DNA from: Methanosarcina horonobensis HB-1 = JCM 15518
Lineage (GTDB): Archaea; Halobacteriota; Methanosarcinia; Methanosarcinales; Methanosarcinaceae
Reading direction: 5' to 3'
NCBI RefSeq assembly: GCF_000970285.1
Contig: NZ_CP009516.1
Span: 124,001 to 188,000 of the forward strand
DNA: 64,000 bases
The position numbers were made by a program, and so were the translations under genes. Positions 35,288 through 45,395 of the stretch are shown piece after piece. The notes below the pieces were generated by a model. That model searched no databases and was not told the origin of the DNA. It was given only the letters and a program-made list of their open reading frames with translations. The first letter of the stretch is position 1; each line of letters starts with the position of its first letter.

Positions 35288-35496
35288 CTTTCTACGGTCT
35301 GAACTTTTTAAGTTCTTTTTCCTGGCAATCTTTGTTTCTCTGGTGGAATTTTTGAGATTCTGCAAGCTTGTTCGATGATCTGGCCATAAAAGATATATTG
35401 AAAAACGTTAGACTTAGTTTCCAGGTAAGAATATCTAATGAAAAATATATAAATAAATAATATGCATAGATAAAAATTTCTTAAAATTGGAGACAA

Positions 35497-35949
35497 ATGA
35501 GGCCCGATATGCAGAAAGAAGACAATGAAAAAAAGGATTTAGAGGTACTATTTCTTTCAGAAAATTCCAGAAAATTAGTGCAGGCTCTCTCCAATGTAAA
35601 TTCAATAAAAATTCTGCAGCTTCTGGGGAAAAAAGACATGTCAGCAGGCGAACTTGCAGAAGAGCTTGGTTTAGGCCTGAATACACTCAAATATAATCTT
35701 GATTCCCTTATAGAGATAGATATGATCCGGGTCTCAGAGGTAAAATGGAGCCAGAAAGGCAGAAAAATAAAGGTTTACAGGCCAGTTGAAAAAATTATAG
35801 TTCTTATGCCGGGTTGCAGGAATAGCTGTAAGGAAGAAATCCTTGGCACGTTCCTGAAAAATACGCAAGGAACTTTTGCGTCGACGGAGACTATTGACAG
35901 TAAATTAAATAAAATTGACATGGATATAAAGAGGTTGAGTTTTGACTAA
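35497..35949 (+). CDS. Winged-helix (ArsR-like) transcription regulator
   Basis: This 150-residue protein has a winged helix (residues ~30-95): VNSIKILQLLGKKDMSAGEL, AEELGLGLNTLKYNLDSLIE, DMIRVSEVKWSQKGRKIKVY. A short tail of unknown use follows. Either ATG 35497 or ATG 35509 could be the start; each has a GGAG/GAGG motif. A TATA-like AAATATATAAATA lies at 35444-35456. It overlaps the next gene, a membrane protein, by eight bases. A degraded relative lies at 40266-40525. Confidence 0.82.
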   Translation: MRPDMQKEDNEKKDLEVLFLSENSRKLVQALSNVNSIKILQLLGKKDMSAGELAEELGLGLNTLKYNLDSLIEIDMIRVSEVKWSQKGRKIKVYRPVEKIIVLMPGCRNSCKEEILGTFLKNTQGTFASTETIDSKLNKIDMDIKRLSFD

Positions 35950-36460
35950 AGGATCAAATTCTCTTGTTAAATTGATAATTTTAGTATTTATTGTGATCTC
36001 CCTATTTTTTTATTTATATTTCATGGGCCAGCTCCTCTTGGGTATTATAGCTGCGGGAATAATTATTCTGATTGCAGGTATGCTACTTCTTTTGCCGAGT
36101 ATTACAGATCCTTTGAGCTCATCCTATTACAGAGGAGATGAAAAATCCGAATCCTTTGGTGTTGAATCCACATGTCTGGGTGATTCCAGAGTTTATGAAA
36201 GGCCATCTTTCTTCATCGGTGTGCCTTTCATAATCACGTTTGGAGGTGTGTTTTCTAAGTACGAGAGCATATTTTCCATAGCATACGAGAGTGGAACAAC
36301 ACTAGTTCTTTATCATGGACTCTGTTTTGTTTCAAAAGACGATAAACTTAGCATTAGCGGTAAATGGTATCGGGGGAAAAAACTCGGAATACAGGGAGAT
36401 ATTATTGTTGCAGACAGAGTTGAAAACCTGAGTTCCGGAATTATGTTTGAAAATGTGTGA
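35942..36460 (+). CDS. Membrane protein of unknown function
   Basis: This 172-residue protein starts at TTG inside the end of the regulator gene. Two closely spaced N-terminal hydrophobic segments (LIILVFIVISLFFYLYF, LLLGIIAAGIIILIAGMLL) are followed by a soluble beta-rich domain (SISGKWYRGKKLGIQGDIIV). I recognise no family. The tight overlap suggests co-expression with the upstream regulator, which may control it or sense through it. Confidence 0.6.
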   Translation: MTKGSNSLVKLIILVFIVISLFFYLYFMGQLLLGIIAAGIIILIAGMLLLLPSITDPLSSSYYRGDEKSESFGVESTCLGDSRVYERPSFFIGVPFIITFGGVFSKYESIFSIAYESGTTLVLYHGLCFVSKDDKLSISGKWYRGKKLGIQGDIIVADRVENLSSGIMFENV

Positions 36461-36526
36461 TATTTTGAGTTTCAGGTCATTTTCAAGGTCAAGGTGAACT
36501 ACCCGCTAAATCTAAGATTTAACGGG

Positions 36527-36718
36527 CTTCCTGAGTCATCCTCCCAACCAAAGCTGTCAGTAAGGGTGACACTGTAGAGCTGGAATGATTCGAAAAACAA
36601 TTCAGTACTCGACAAAAAGTACGAGCTTTCAGAAGGAAAGGAAATCTACTATGCCAAACCTTTCAGATTCCATATTCCAGGGTTTGAAATTGGGGCAATT
36701 CATATTGTTATAAGTTAA
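36527..36718 (+). pseudogene. Possible decayed coding remnant
   Basis: One frame reads PESSSQPKLSVRVTL, an in-frame TAG, then SWNDSKNNSVLDKKY and a beta-rich end PGFEIGAIHIVIS before a stop. Apart from the TAG the composition looks coding and surface-protein-like. No start or family is recognisable. It may be the tail of a lost gene. Confidence 0.3.
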
Positions 36719-37011
36719 TTCCTGAAAAACACACTTTTAGCAGTTTACGGATTAATTAACAAATCTCCAATAATTGTGAGTTCCCCTTTGCATATTCTAA
36801 AAACACACACAAGCGAGTGTTTCCAAATGAAATTGGAAAAATATTTCCAACAAGTAAAGGTCTTTTTTTTGGAATTTTTGTCAAAAATCTATATCATCAA
36901 TGCCATCCAAGAGGAAATTGCCCAATAGGCGGGCTACTTCAGTCTCCCTCTGGCTTGAAGTCTGCAGACAGATGTGAATGAGTGTGAGAAACTGCTTGGA
37001 GATGAACTTTC

Positions 37012-38718
37012 ATGAAAAGGACTTTAGAATACACACAAGATGAATGGAAGGACCTCCGTACTATTGTCTGTAGCATACCGACCCTCTTCATGCTGGTCTT
37101 CTGGTTTTTGAAAGCCAGACCCCGTACTCTTGCATGTTGCATTCTGGCTCTCTGCTTCCTGCTGCCTGTATCCGCAGGATCTGCCTTTGCAAAAACGGTT
37201 ACTGTGGATGCGCAGGGTTGGGCCGATTCCCGCAGTATCCAGGCTGCAGTGGACCTGGCAGAAGAGGGAGACACAATTTTCGTATATGCAGGGGAATACA
37301 ATGAAAATGTGGCTGTGGACAAACGTCTGATGCTGATTGCAGAAGACAGGGCTGTTCCCTCCGAATTCCCGGAGGCTGGGGATTTTGATATTTCAGAGGC
37401 CAGCAAAGTGGTGGCAGAGGCCGATAAAATCAAGGAAGAATTTGGCTTTGACCCCGAGTATGAAACCTTAATGTACATTTCCCCCTCAATTAAAGAAGCA
37501 AGTTCTGCTCCCCTGCTGCTTATTCTTGACGCTTCCGGGCAGATAGACCTGCTCGGGGAGATCGAAAACGGCCCCTTTTCGGAATCAGAAAAGCTCGTAC
37601 TCGAAGAATCGGTTCGGGAAATCAGGAGAAAATGCCCCATCGGTTTTGTTAGAAGAGACAGGGTTGTTTACTCTTATCTTATTTCCTCCGACAGAGAGTC
37701 TGAAAACAGGACCTATCTCCCTTCAACTGTCAAATTGTACCTGACAGAAGATGAAAACAGCACTTTGAACAGGATTCAGGGAGTAAGTACGGCGTACCGG
37801 GATTTTTTTCAGAGGATCAGAGAGGTAGATTTAAAGGGTACAAATTTCGGGCAAGAGGAAGTTGACGATAGGGCTGCCGAATATGAAAACCCTGTACCGG
37901 GTGGTAATTCCGGGGAATTTGTAATTTTCCAAACCATGGTGTTTGATAATGTAATCCTTATTCCTGCCGAACCGGATGTCCCTGCTCTTGAAATAAGTGC
38001 TGACAATGTAATGGTCCGGGGTTTTGTGGTAAAACCCGATTGGGGAGAGAGGCCTGAGGCAGGTCTTCTCCTGCGGGAAACCCGAAACTGCACACTTTCA
38101 AAAAACAGGGTCTCGGGTATGGAATGCGGGATTTTTCTACGGAACTGCACGGACTGCGTTTTGGAAAGTAATCTCCTTGACTCAAACACCGATGCTTTCG
38201 TAATCGAAAACTCAAAAAGAAACCATCTCAGGGCCAATAGCATGGAAGGAGGAAATAACGGAATTTATCTTAAAGGTTCGGACGAGAACCGGCTCTTTGA
38301 AAACCGGGCCGAGGACTTTTCCTCAGGATTCAGGATAGAGGAAAGCAGGGGAAATACAATAGAATCCAATACCGCTGCCTTCAGCATCCAGGCAGGCTTT
38401 TACCTGCTAAAAGCGGAGGAAAATCAGCTTGATAATAACAGTGTCAATAATAATTTCCAGTACGGGATAAGCCTGGAAAACTCTGTCGGGAATACCATTG
38501 TCCGGAACGATGTATGGGCAGATATGCATGGAATTTCCCTCGAAGACGCCAGCAGCAAAAATACCGTACATGACAACCGGCTCTTTGAATGTGAAAAAGG
38601 GCTTCTTGTGAGCAAAGATTCTACCGAAAATCGCATCTATAACAATACAATCCGCCTCCGGAAAATACGGGATAAATCCTGGATTGAGGAGATCCTGGAC
38701 CATATCTTTATTCAGTAA
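37012..38718 (+). CDS. Exported parallel beta-helix protein (NosD-like repeats)
   Basis: This 568-residue protein has an N-terminal charged stretch, two hydrophobic segments (IPTLFMLVFWFL and LACCILALCFLLPVSAGSAF) and a likely signal cleavage after SAFA. The mature part opens with RSIQAAVDLAEEGDTIFVYA, the typical entry to a NosD/pectate-lyase right-handed beta-helix. It continues with about ten repeats of the N-x-ixxN type (NTIESNTAAF, NRIYNNTIRL). An insert of ~150 residues breaks the first coils. It is probably a cell-surface protein with carbohydrate or protein ligands. An ATG at 37090 is an alternative start. Confidence 0.8.
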   Translation: MKRTLEYTQDEWKDLRTIVCSIPTLFMLVFWFLKARPRTLACCILALCFLLPVSAGSAFAKTVTVDAQGWADSRSIQAAVDLAEEGDTIFVYAGEYNENVAVDKRLMLIAEDRAVPSEFPEAGDFDISEASKVVAEADKIKEEFGFDPEYETLMYISPSIKEASSAPLLLILDASGQIDLLGEIENGPFSESEKLVLEESVREIRRKCPIGFVRRDRVVYSYLISSDRESENRTYLPSTVKLYLTEDENSTLNRIQGVSTAYRDFFQRIREVDLKGTNFGQEEVDDRAAEYENPVPGGNSGEFVIFQTMVFDNVILIPAEPDVPALEISADNVMVRGFVVKPDWGERPEAGLLLRETRNCTLSKNRVSGMECGIFLRNCTDCVLESNLLDSNTDAFVIENSKRNHLRANSMEGGNNGIYLKGSDENRLFENRAEDFSSGFRIEESRGNTIESNTAAFSIQAGFYLLKAEENQLDNNSVNNNFQYGISLENSVGNTIVRNDVWADMHGISLEDASSKNTVHDNRLFECEKGLLVSKDSTENRIYNNTIRLRKIRDKSWIEEILDHIFIQ

Positions 38719-38735
38719 ACAGGGATAGTGAAAAT

Positions 38736-40235
38736 ATGGACAATGATTCCGAAGAACAGTTATTGAAAATCCTTTCAAATCCCATCAGGGCCACAATCAT
38801 AAAAAAGCTCTATGATGACAGCCTCACATTCACGCACCTTATGCAGCTTACAGGCTGTAAAACCGGGCAGCTCAGCTTCCATCTTAAGAAACTCGATTAC
38901 CTTGTGGAACAGGACGAGCTGAAACGTTACAGGCTCTCCGAAAAAGGAAAGGAGGACGTAGAAATGATTCTTCCCATGCTTGGAAACGGCGAGAAGGAAA
39001 AAAGCAGTTCCTGGGACAATTTCTCCGGAGAGGAAGATGGAGTTCAACTGGGATGCGCCTTTAAACAGTTCTGGGACTCACTTGGTTTACTTATTTTCAG
39101 TTCCCTGGTTGCTGTAAAAAGGGGCATCCTGTATGCCCTGGACGGCCTGAAAACAGGGACCCTGATGCTCGCTGAAAAAAAGAACAAGTTTTTCAGTTTT
39201 GCAAAAACAAGCCTTACGGGAGAAAGCTCCGGAATCCGTGCTGTAGAGAGGAACGGAAAGGCTGGACTCCGCAGTGTAAAATGGAAAATAGGCAGCTTGT
39301 TTTCAATTATTCGAGCTCGCGGGACCTCGGTCCTGAAAGCCGGTCGGAAGTCCTTAAACCCGATTTTTTGCTACTCCTTCCTGATACTGGGGTTTCTTCT
39401 CTTTATTCCGGCTGTATTCACCCTTATGCATCCCGCATTTGACTCTACCCTTGATTCTGCGGCCAGGATAAGCCTTAATGAGCTGACTCCTGAAGAGATC
39501 AGCCTTGCAAATGAGCTCTATGAAAAGGAAATGCTTCCCAATCAGCGAAATTTCCAGGGAAATTATGATTCGTTAATGTTTGATGCAATATACTATGAGG
39601 ACACAGTGGGTTTCCCTCTTTCGGCCCAGAAAATCAAATCCTGGAAAGAGGCCAAGGCGTTTGCAAGAGTTCAGTTTGTAAGGGATTCCGTGCTTTCAAG
39701 CCTCAGTCTTTCCCTGGTTCTGCTGCTGCTCGGGGGAATCCTTGCCTACGGGCGAAACTCTATGCTCAGGAGAGTTCTTAATTCCGCAATCAACGCCTCA
39801 ATACTCCTGATCTTGATTGCAGTATTCGTACTCCTGAATATAAATGCGGTTTTTGCATCGGAATACAGCTATCCAGACTCTGTATTTAATAGCGTTCCTC
39901 TTATGCTGAAACACCTGATTGGTCTGCTCCTGTTGCTCCTATTCTCATCAGCAGCCGGATTCCTGTTCCTGGTAAAAAAGGAACGTGCTGGCCGCACGGA
40001 GGGTTCACCCTCCGGAAGTAATAAGTCCTTTCCCTCAGGTTCCGAAGAAACCCCTATAGTAGAGGCTTTCGATAAGGACGGGAGGCCCAATGGAAAAAGT
40101 CAGGCTGATCTGGCAGAGATAAATCCCGAAGTGAGATGGGCTACCTGTCCTGAAGAGGCTCTTGCTGCAAGTGAACTGGAAGATGAAGGTGATTTGTATC
40201 GCTGTCACGAAAGAGAAGGGGCTGTAAATAGCTGA
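38736..40235 (+). CDS. Winged-helix regulator fused to a membrane domain
   Basis: This 499-residue protein has a winged-helix N-terminal domain (residues ~1-75: LLKILSNPIRATIIKKLYDD, GCKTGQLSFHLKKLDYLVEQ). A long linker and about four hydrophobic segments follow (SFLILGFLLFIPAVFTLM, LSLSLVLLLLGGILAYG, ILLILIAVFVLLNINAVF, LIGLLLLLLFSSAAGFLF), then a soluble tail. The layout is of a membrane-attached one-component regulator; the region between the first two helices may face outside. It lies 17 bases after the beta-helix gene and is probably co-transcribed with it. Confidence 0.75.
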   Translation: MDNDSEEQLLKILSNPIRATIIKKLYDDSLTFTHLMQLTGCKTGQLSFHLKKLDYLVEQDELKRYRLSEKGKEDVEMILPMLGNGEKEKSSSWDNFSGEEDGVQLGCAFKQFWDSLGLLIFSSLVAVKRGILYALDGLKTGTLMLAEKKNKFFSFAKTSLTGESSGIRAVERNGKAGLRSVKWKIGSLFSIIRARGTSVLKAGRKSLNPIFCYSFLILGFLLFIPAVFTLMHPAFDSTLDSAARISLNELTPEEISLANELYEKEMLPNQRNFQGNYDSLMFDAIYYEDTVGFPLSAQKIKSWKEAKAFARVQFVRDSVLSSLSLSLVLLLLGGILAYGRNSMLRRVLNSAINASILLILIAVFVLLNINAVFASEYSYPDSVFNSVPLMLKHLIGLLLLLLFSSAAGFLFLVKKERAGRTEGSPSGSNKSFPSGSEETPIVEAFDKDGRPNGKSQADLAEINPEVRWATCPEEALAASELEDEGDLYRCHEREGAVNS

Positions 40236-40265
40236 TGAAAAATGTGCATGTAGACAGGTAAGAAG

Positions 40266-40525
40266 GTGCTTGTCCTTCCTTTTTCCGGTGAGTCCAAAAA
40301 GCTTACCCGACTCCTTTTCAGTGAGACCTCGATAAGGGTACTTGAAGCCCTTGAGGAAAACTACCTCTCTGCAAGCGAACTCTCTGTAAGGCTTGGCCTG
40401 AGGCTAAATACTCTCCAGTACCACCTTGATTCTTTGCTCGAAGCCGACTTTATAAGGGTCTCGAGGGTAAAATGGAGACGAACGCGTTTTATATCTATTC
40501 CGCAGACATAATCCTTCAGCCTTAA
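40266..40525 (+). pseudogene. Frameshifted winged-helix regulator fragment
   Basis: From GTG 40266 the frame reads LLFSETSIRVLEALEENYLS, VRLGLRLNTLQYHLDSLLEA and DFIRVSRVKW, closely parallel to the regulator at 35497. After VKW the frame runs into unrelated residues and stops at 40511. An alternate frame just there gives FYIYSADIILQP to 40525, matching the paralog's KVYRPVEKIIVL. It is a small-indel pseudogene. Confidence 0.6.
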
Positions 40526-41124
40526 GATCCGGTTTCAAATAAATACCTGAAACTAAAATTAGATTTAACAGATTTAAGAAACTTATAATACAGGTGTCAG
40601 CCCTAAAATACTGTTGAATAGAACTTTATGATGATTATGCAGAAGGCCAGCCTCTTCTCAGTGAAGAAGTAACTGTCTAAGATCCATTTAGGTTTGTTTT
40701 CAGCAAAAAATAAATTTTTTCGGGTTTTGCAGGACTCCTTCTGGTTCACATGAGTTTATTTTTACTTTCTGTTTTTAGGGTCCTGCATCCCCTGGATGGT
40801 GGTCTTATATGGGAACTGCTTGCAGGTAACCGTGTCTGTGTTGTGGGATGATATGGTGTTTCAGACTTCAGGGGCCGGATACATGCAAGCAAGCACCATC
40901 CTATTTCCTACTTAATATAATTTATAATTTTCGCTAAAGTTGTTGTAAGTAGTCTCTCAAAAAGACACACTAAGTTCTGATAATCCGAAATTTGCCGAAG
41001 AATAGAGGAATAAAGGTACAAAAAATAATGTAAAAAACAGCACAAAATATAATAGATTGAGAGTAAAGGCTGATTGAATAGTTTCAAAGGCCAACCTTTA
41101 CAAATAATTATTTCAAATCATGCC
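40526..41124. other. Spacer before dapB
   Basis: This is AT-rich sequence between converging units. I see no convincing gene, repeat or structured element in it. Confidence 0.4.
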
Positions 41125-41916
41125 TTACAAGCCGAGCACATCATCCATAGCATAGATCCCAGGGTTCTGCCCGCAGACCCATTCGGCTGCACGGACTGCA
41201 CCTTTGGCAAAGATCTGGCGGGAATGAGCCATGTGCCGAACTTCGACTCTTTCGGAATTTCCTACAAAGAGTACGGTGTGGTCTCCGGTTATGTCTCCTC
41301 CGCGCACTGCATGAATGCCGATTTCTTTTCCGCGGGGAGCAATCCCTTCTCTTCCGTATACGTACTCTTTGCCGCCCAGAGCTTCACTGATTACATCAGC
41401 TGCACGAAGAGCAGTCCCGCTTGGGGCATCTTTTTTCTGGTTGTGGTGAGCTTCTATAATTTCAACATCGTAATCTGCAAGATACTTTGCAGCTTCCCTC
41501 ACTATCTTGAAAAAGACGTTAACGCCTACGGAGTAGTTAGGTGATATGACTGCACGTACCTCGTTTTCTCGGATAGCTCCATCAATTACTGCCCGCTGTT
41601 CTGGAGTAAGGCCTGTAGTACCTATTATAAGGTTTACTCCGCATCTTGCTGCAATAGGCGCGTTTATAACGGTTGCACCGGCTGCAGTAAAATCAATAAG
41701 GACATCAGCCTGAGTCTTTTTCAGGACTGTTTCCAGATCTTTGACATCTGAAATCTGGATTCCCAGGTTGCCCACATGGGCAAATTCCCCTGCATCCTTT
41801 CCGACATTGCCTATATCAAAAGCGGCAACAAGCTGCATATTTGCGGAACAGGTGATGTTTTCTATGATTAAGGACCCCATCCTGCCACAGGCTCCGAGTA
41901 CTGCTGCGTTGATCAT
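41125..41916 (-). CDS. dapB: 4-hydroxy-tetrahydrodipicolinate reductase
   Basis: This 263-residue protein catalyses the second committed step of lysine biosynthesis, reducing the dapA product with NAD(P)H. It has the nucleotide motif VLGACGRMGSLI at the N-terminus, and the catalytic/substrate segment IEAHHNQKKDAPSGTA holds the conserved His and Lys. The length is normal. The ATG overlaps the dapA stop as ATGA. Confidence 0.96.
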   Translation of the reverse strand: MINAAVLGACGRMGSLIIENITCSANMQLVAAFDIGNVGKDAGEFAHVGNLGIQISDVKDLETVLKKTQADVLIDFTAAGATVINAPIAARCGVNLIIGTTGLTPEQRAVIDGAIRENEVRAVISPNYSVGVNVFFKIVREAAKYLADYDVEIIEAHHNQKKDAPSGTALRAADVISEALGGKEYVYGREGIAPRGKEIGIHAVRGGDITGDHTVLFVGNSERVEVRHMAHSRQIFAKGAVRAAEWVCGQNPGIYAMDDVLGL

Positions 41917-42788
41917 TCAATTACCCCCAGTTTCCTGAGCTCAGCTACAAGCTTTGTCTGATTGGCATCACTAATAGGAGCGAGTGGAAGCCTCAGGTGT
42001 CCGCTTGCAAGCCCGGCAAGCTCTGCAGCTTTCTTAACAGGAATCGGGTTTGTCTCAAGGAAAAGGGCGCGGATCAGCGGAGCTATCTCGAAATGGATCT
42101 TTCTTGCAGTCTCGTAGTCTCCTTTAAGGGCTGCATTAACCATTCCCGACATTTTGTCAGGTACAATATTTGCAGCAACTGAAATGACTCCCCTGCCTCC
42201 CATGGAGATAATCGGAAGAGTCAGTCCGTCCTCGCCTGAGAGAACTACAAAGTCATCATCTATAGTATTCTCAAGGATCTGAGAAACTTTAGCAGCGTTC
42301 CCGCTGGCTTCCTTGATTCCCACGATGTTTTCTACCTTTGCAAGTTTGGTAATCACATCTACAGGCATATCCTGCCCTGTCCGGGATGGGACATTGTAGA
42401 GGATCATAGGGATATCTACTGCTTCTGCAATTTTCTTGAAATGGGCAAGAAGCCCTGCAGGATTGGGCTTATTGTAATAGGGAGAGATAAGAAGTACGCC
42501 GTCAACACCCGCATCTGCGGCGTGTTTTGTGAACTGGAGGGCTTCTCCTGTGTTGTTTGAACCTGTTCCTGCAATCACAGGAACTTTTGCGCATTCCACT
42601 GAAATGTCAATTACTTCTTCATGTTCCACTGCGGAAAGGGTCGCCGATTCTCCGGTTGTGCCGCAGGGCACAATTCCTGAGACCCCTCCCTCTTCAACAA
42701 ACGCTATGTTTCTCTGTAGACCTTCCCCATCAATCCTGTCATCTTTTGTAAAAGGAGTGATCAGGGCAGGCATTGCTCCTTCAAACAT
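41913..42788 (-). CDS. dapA: 4-hydroxy-tetrahydrodipicolinate synthase
   Basis: This 291-residue TIM-barrel aldolase condenses pyruvate with aspartate semialdehyde. The Schiff-base lysine is K159 in NIVGIKEASGN, the catalytic Tyr is Y131 in MILYNVPSRTG, and the pyruvate-binding GTTGES lies at residues 43-48. It is downstream of rps17e and coupled to dapB. Confidence 0.97.
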   Translation of the reverse strand: MFEGAMPALITPFTKDDRIDGEGLQRNIAFVEEGGVSGIVPCGTTGESATLSAVEHEEVIDISVECAKVPVIAGTGSNNTGEALQFTKHAADAGVDGVLLISPYYNKPNPAGLLAHFKKIAEAVDIPMILYNVPSRTGQDMPVDVITKLAKVENIVGIKEASGNAAKVSQILENTIDDDFVVLSGEDGLTLPIISMGGRGVISVAANIVPDKMSGMVNAALKGDYETARKIHFEIAPLIRALFLETNPIPVKKAAELAGLASGHLRLPLAPISDANQTKLVAELRKLGVIE

Positions 42789-42844
42789 ATAGATATCCCT
42801 GCCTGTTTCCCGGAAATAAGTTCTTTATCTATTCAGCAAATTTA

Positions 42845-43370
<526 letters not shown>

Positions 43371-43718
43371 TTATCCTTTATTTCTGCTGGGTTCTGCTTT
43401 TTTGCTGTTTTTTCTCGACCTGCTGTTTTTTACATAGTCAGTTTTTCCCAGAAAGCGGTCAAGTGTTCCCGCACTCGTGAAAACAGGCTCTCTTGCCCCT
43501 TTACGGTTGACAGTAAGTCCGAGTAAAACAATGAGCAGACCAATTTCCGGTTTTGCCTCAACACTAATTGCTCCTAACAGGATCAGGGAAGAAGCTGCAA
43601 GCCCCTTGAGGGCGCCCTTCCTGTAGGAAAAATAGCCTGTCCTTTTAAAAATCCGGATATCCCGAATTGTCAGGAAAAGAACTACGAAATAGGCAAGCAT
43701 TGCAATTTCCAGATACAT
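43371..43718 (-). CDS. Small membrane protein, unknown
   Basis: This protein of about 115 residues has two hydrophobic blocks (IAMLAYFVVLFLTI and SLILLGAISVEAKPEIGLLIVLLGL) and a basic C-terminal tail rich in Lys/Arg/Ser. I use the start at 43718 because GGAG lies six bases upstream; an ATG four codons earlier also exists. I recognise no family. Confidence 0.6.
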   Translation of the reverse strand: MYLEIAMLAYFVVLFLTIRDIRIFKRTGYFSYRKGALKGLAASSLILLGAISVEAKPEIGLLIVLLGLTVNRKGAREPVFTSAGTLDRFLGKTDYVKNSRSRKNSKKAEPSRNKG

Positions 43719-44011
43719 TCTTTTCTCCATTCTTTTTTGGTCTCTGCACTTTCTGCTCCTATACAGGTTTATTCCAGGAATTTTTCCCCATAATCGGATA
43801 GTATAATCGGATTAATAAAATTGACGAATTTTCAGGAGCAAAAGCAAAATAGCCTCACAATAAGATTTTTCAATATTGCGATATGGGTAATAATATTATC
43901 TGTGAGTAATATTATTATCGGTATGTAGGATTACGGATGGATATTGTTAGTAACCATAATACATGCAAACATCATGTACTCTAAATAGTATATAAAATTA
44001 GGTGACTGCTC

Positions 44012-44029
44012 CCCTCATTTTAATGAGGG
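44012..44029. repeat. IS-end-type hairpin, 8-bp stem
   Basis: CCCTCATT and AATGAGGG form a perfect 8-bp stem with a 2-base loop directly at the 3' end of the TnpB remnant. Such hairpins mark the right ends of IS200/IS605-group elements. Confidence 0.6.
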
Positions 44030-44520
44030 ATATCTATCGGTTTTACGAACAGACTGCAATCCCAGTCTGAGAATATTAATAGAAGCATTAAGATCACGGT
44101 CAATAGACAAGCCGCAGAAAGGGCAATTATGAATTCTTTCTGACAGATCTTTTTCTACCAGCATTCCACAATCTTCAAAACAGATTATATCGTAATTATC
44201 TACAAGATTTTTACTGAGTTTTTGAACAAAATCTTCTCTTTTGTTAGAAATCTTTTCATAGACTCTACGTAAAGTTTTAAGGCATTTCTTTCTTTCAGGA
44301 GTTCCTTTTTCCGCTTTTGATAATCTCTTATTAGCTCTCGCCAGTTCTTTTTCTTCTTGAACGTAGAATCTAGGTGTTAGGAACGCAAGTTCCGTTTGAT
44401 AATGTAGCAAAGGAGAGAATACCAACATCAATGCCTACTGACTTATTAGAATGTTCAAGCGGTTTTCTCGCGAATCTTAGTAAGTTTGCTCGAAGATATT
44501 TATTTTTGTTCTGGAAAGTT
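44015..44520 (-). pseudogene. Decayed TnpB (IS200/IS605-group) gene
   Basis: Pieces of TnpB, the RNA-guided nuclease of IS200/IS605-group elements, appear in order on the minus strand. A RuvC-I start (KSVGIDVGILSFATLSNGT) is followed by a frameshift near 44375-44385. Then come FYVQEEKELARANKRLSK, a helical part, RuvC-II-like DNYDIICFED, and a zinc-ribbon/RuvC-III tail (CPFCGLSIDRDLNASINIL). Some 60 residues between ICFED and the zinc ribbon, including one Cys pair, are missing, and the N-terminal third is absent. The remnant starts exactly at the end of the next gene. Confidence 0.75.
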
Positions 44521-45285
44521 TCACAGCATATCCGGACTAAGGAGCCCGCTCAGAAGCAAAAGTCCGAGGAAAAGAGGCTGATGGATGAAATATATGGACA
44601 GGGAGTGTTTTCCTATCCAGGAAAAGGGTTTCTGAAGCAAGAATTTGTCGGCCTCAGGGGCCTTATACTGTCGGTTTCCGCCTTTATACATGGAGTTCCC
44701 CAGGAAAATTCCTGTAAGCAGTACTCCAAACCAGGGAAATATAGGAAAATAGTCAAGGGTTACAAAGCCTTCAGGCCTTAAGCCGAGCCAGAGAAGAGCA
44801 GAAAACCCGAAGGTCCTGTCTTTGAGGTATAGTCCAACAAGCACGAAAAACAGGCCAAAGAACAGGTTTTCTTTTCCATATTTCAGGAACGGATAGGCAA
44901 GCACTGCCGATACTCCGAAAAAATGGAGGATACCAAAGAGAATATATTGCCCGGGAAAGAAAATTCGGGTTATCACTGTAATTATAAGTCCCATCGAAAA
45001 AAGTCTCAGCCCTCTTTTAAGGTACTTCGAAAAATTTTCCGTATTTTTTCCTGAAGGTTTGCTCTCAAGAGCTCTTGAACGGCTGATAGAAAGGGCAGTT
45101 CCGGATATCAGGATAAAAAGGAAAGCTGCACCTCTGCCCATATAGTAAAAAGTGCCGGACCTTAACTCAACGTCGGCAAGCCCGAAAAAATCGAGGTCAT
45201 AGAGAAAGTGATATGCAAGCATTAAAATTACGGCTAAACCCCGCAGACAATCAATTTCCCAGAAGCGGCTTGAGCGCTTTTCCAT
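44521..45285 (-). CDS. DUF1624-type membrane acyltransferase-like protein
   Basis: This 254-residue integral membrane protein resembles DUF1624 (heparan-alpha-glucosaminide N-acetyltransferase catalytic-domain family). It has REWEID-like RFWEIDCLRGLAVILML with YHFLYDL, GRGAAFLFILISGTALSIS, GILHFFGVSAVLAYPF and HSLSIYFIHQPLFLG. Members probably pass acyl groups across the membrane to surface sugars. The TnpB remnant abuts its stop codon, so the original last residues may have been changed by the insertion. Confidence 0.8.
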   Translation of the reverse strand: MEKRSSRFWEIDCLRGLAVILMLAYHFLYDLDFFGLADVELRSGTFYYMGRGAAFLFILISGTALSISRSRALESKPSGKNTENFSKYLKRGLRLFSMGLIITVITRIFFPGQYILFGILHFFGVSAVLAYPFLKYGKENLFFGLFFVLVGLYLKDRTFGFSALLWLGLRPEGFVTLDYFPIFPWFGVLLTGIFLGNSMYKGGNRQYKAPEADKFLLQKPFSWIGKHSLSIYFIHQPLFLGLLLLSGLLSPDML

Positions 45286-45395
45286 AGATTTTTCTCCAAA
45301 CTGCTGAATCCCGTTAATAAAAAACTTCGACTTCCTTTAAAGAAAGCCACATTTTATATAATCTACGGGATACAGGGTCAAAGAAGGTACCGTTT

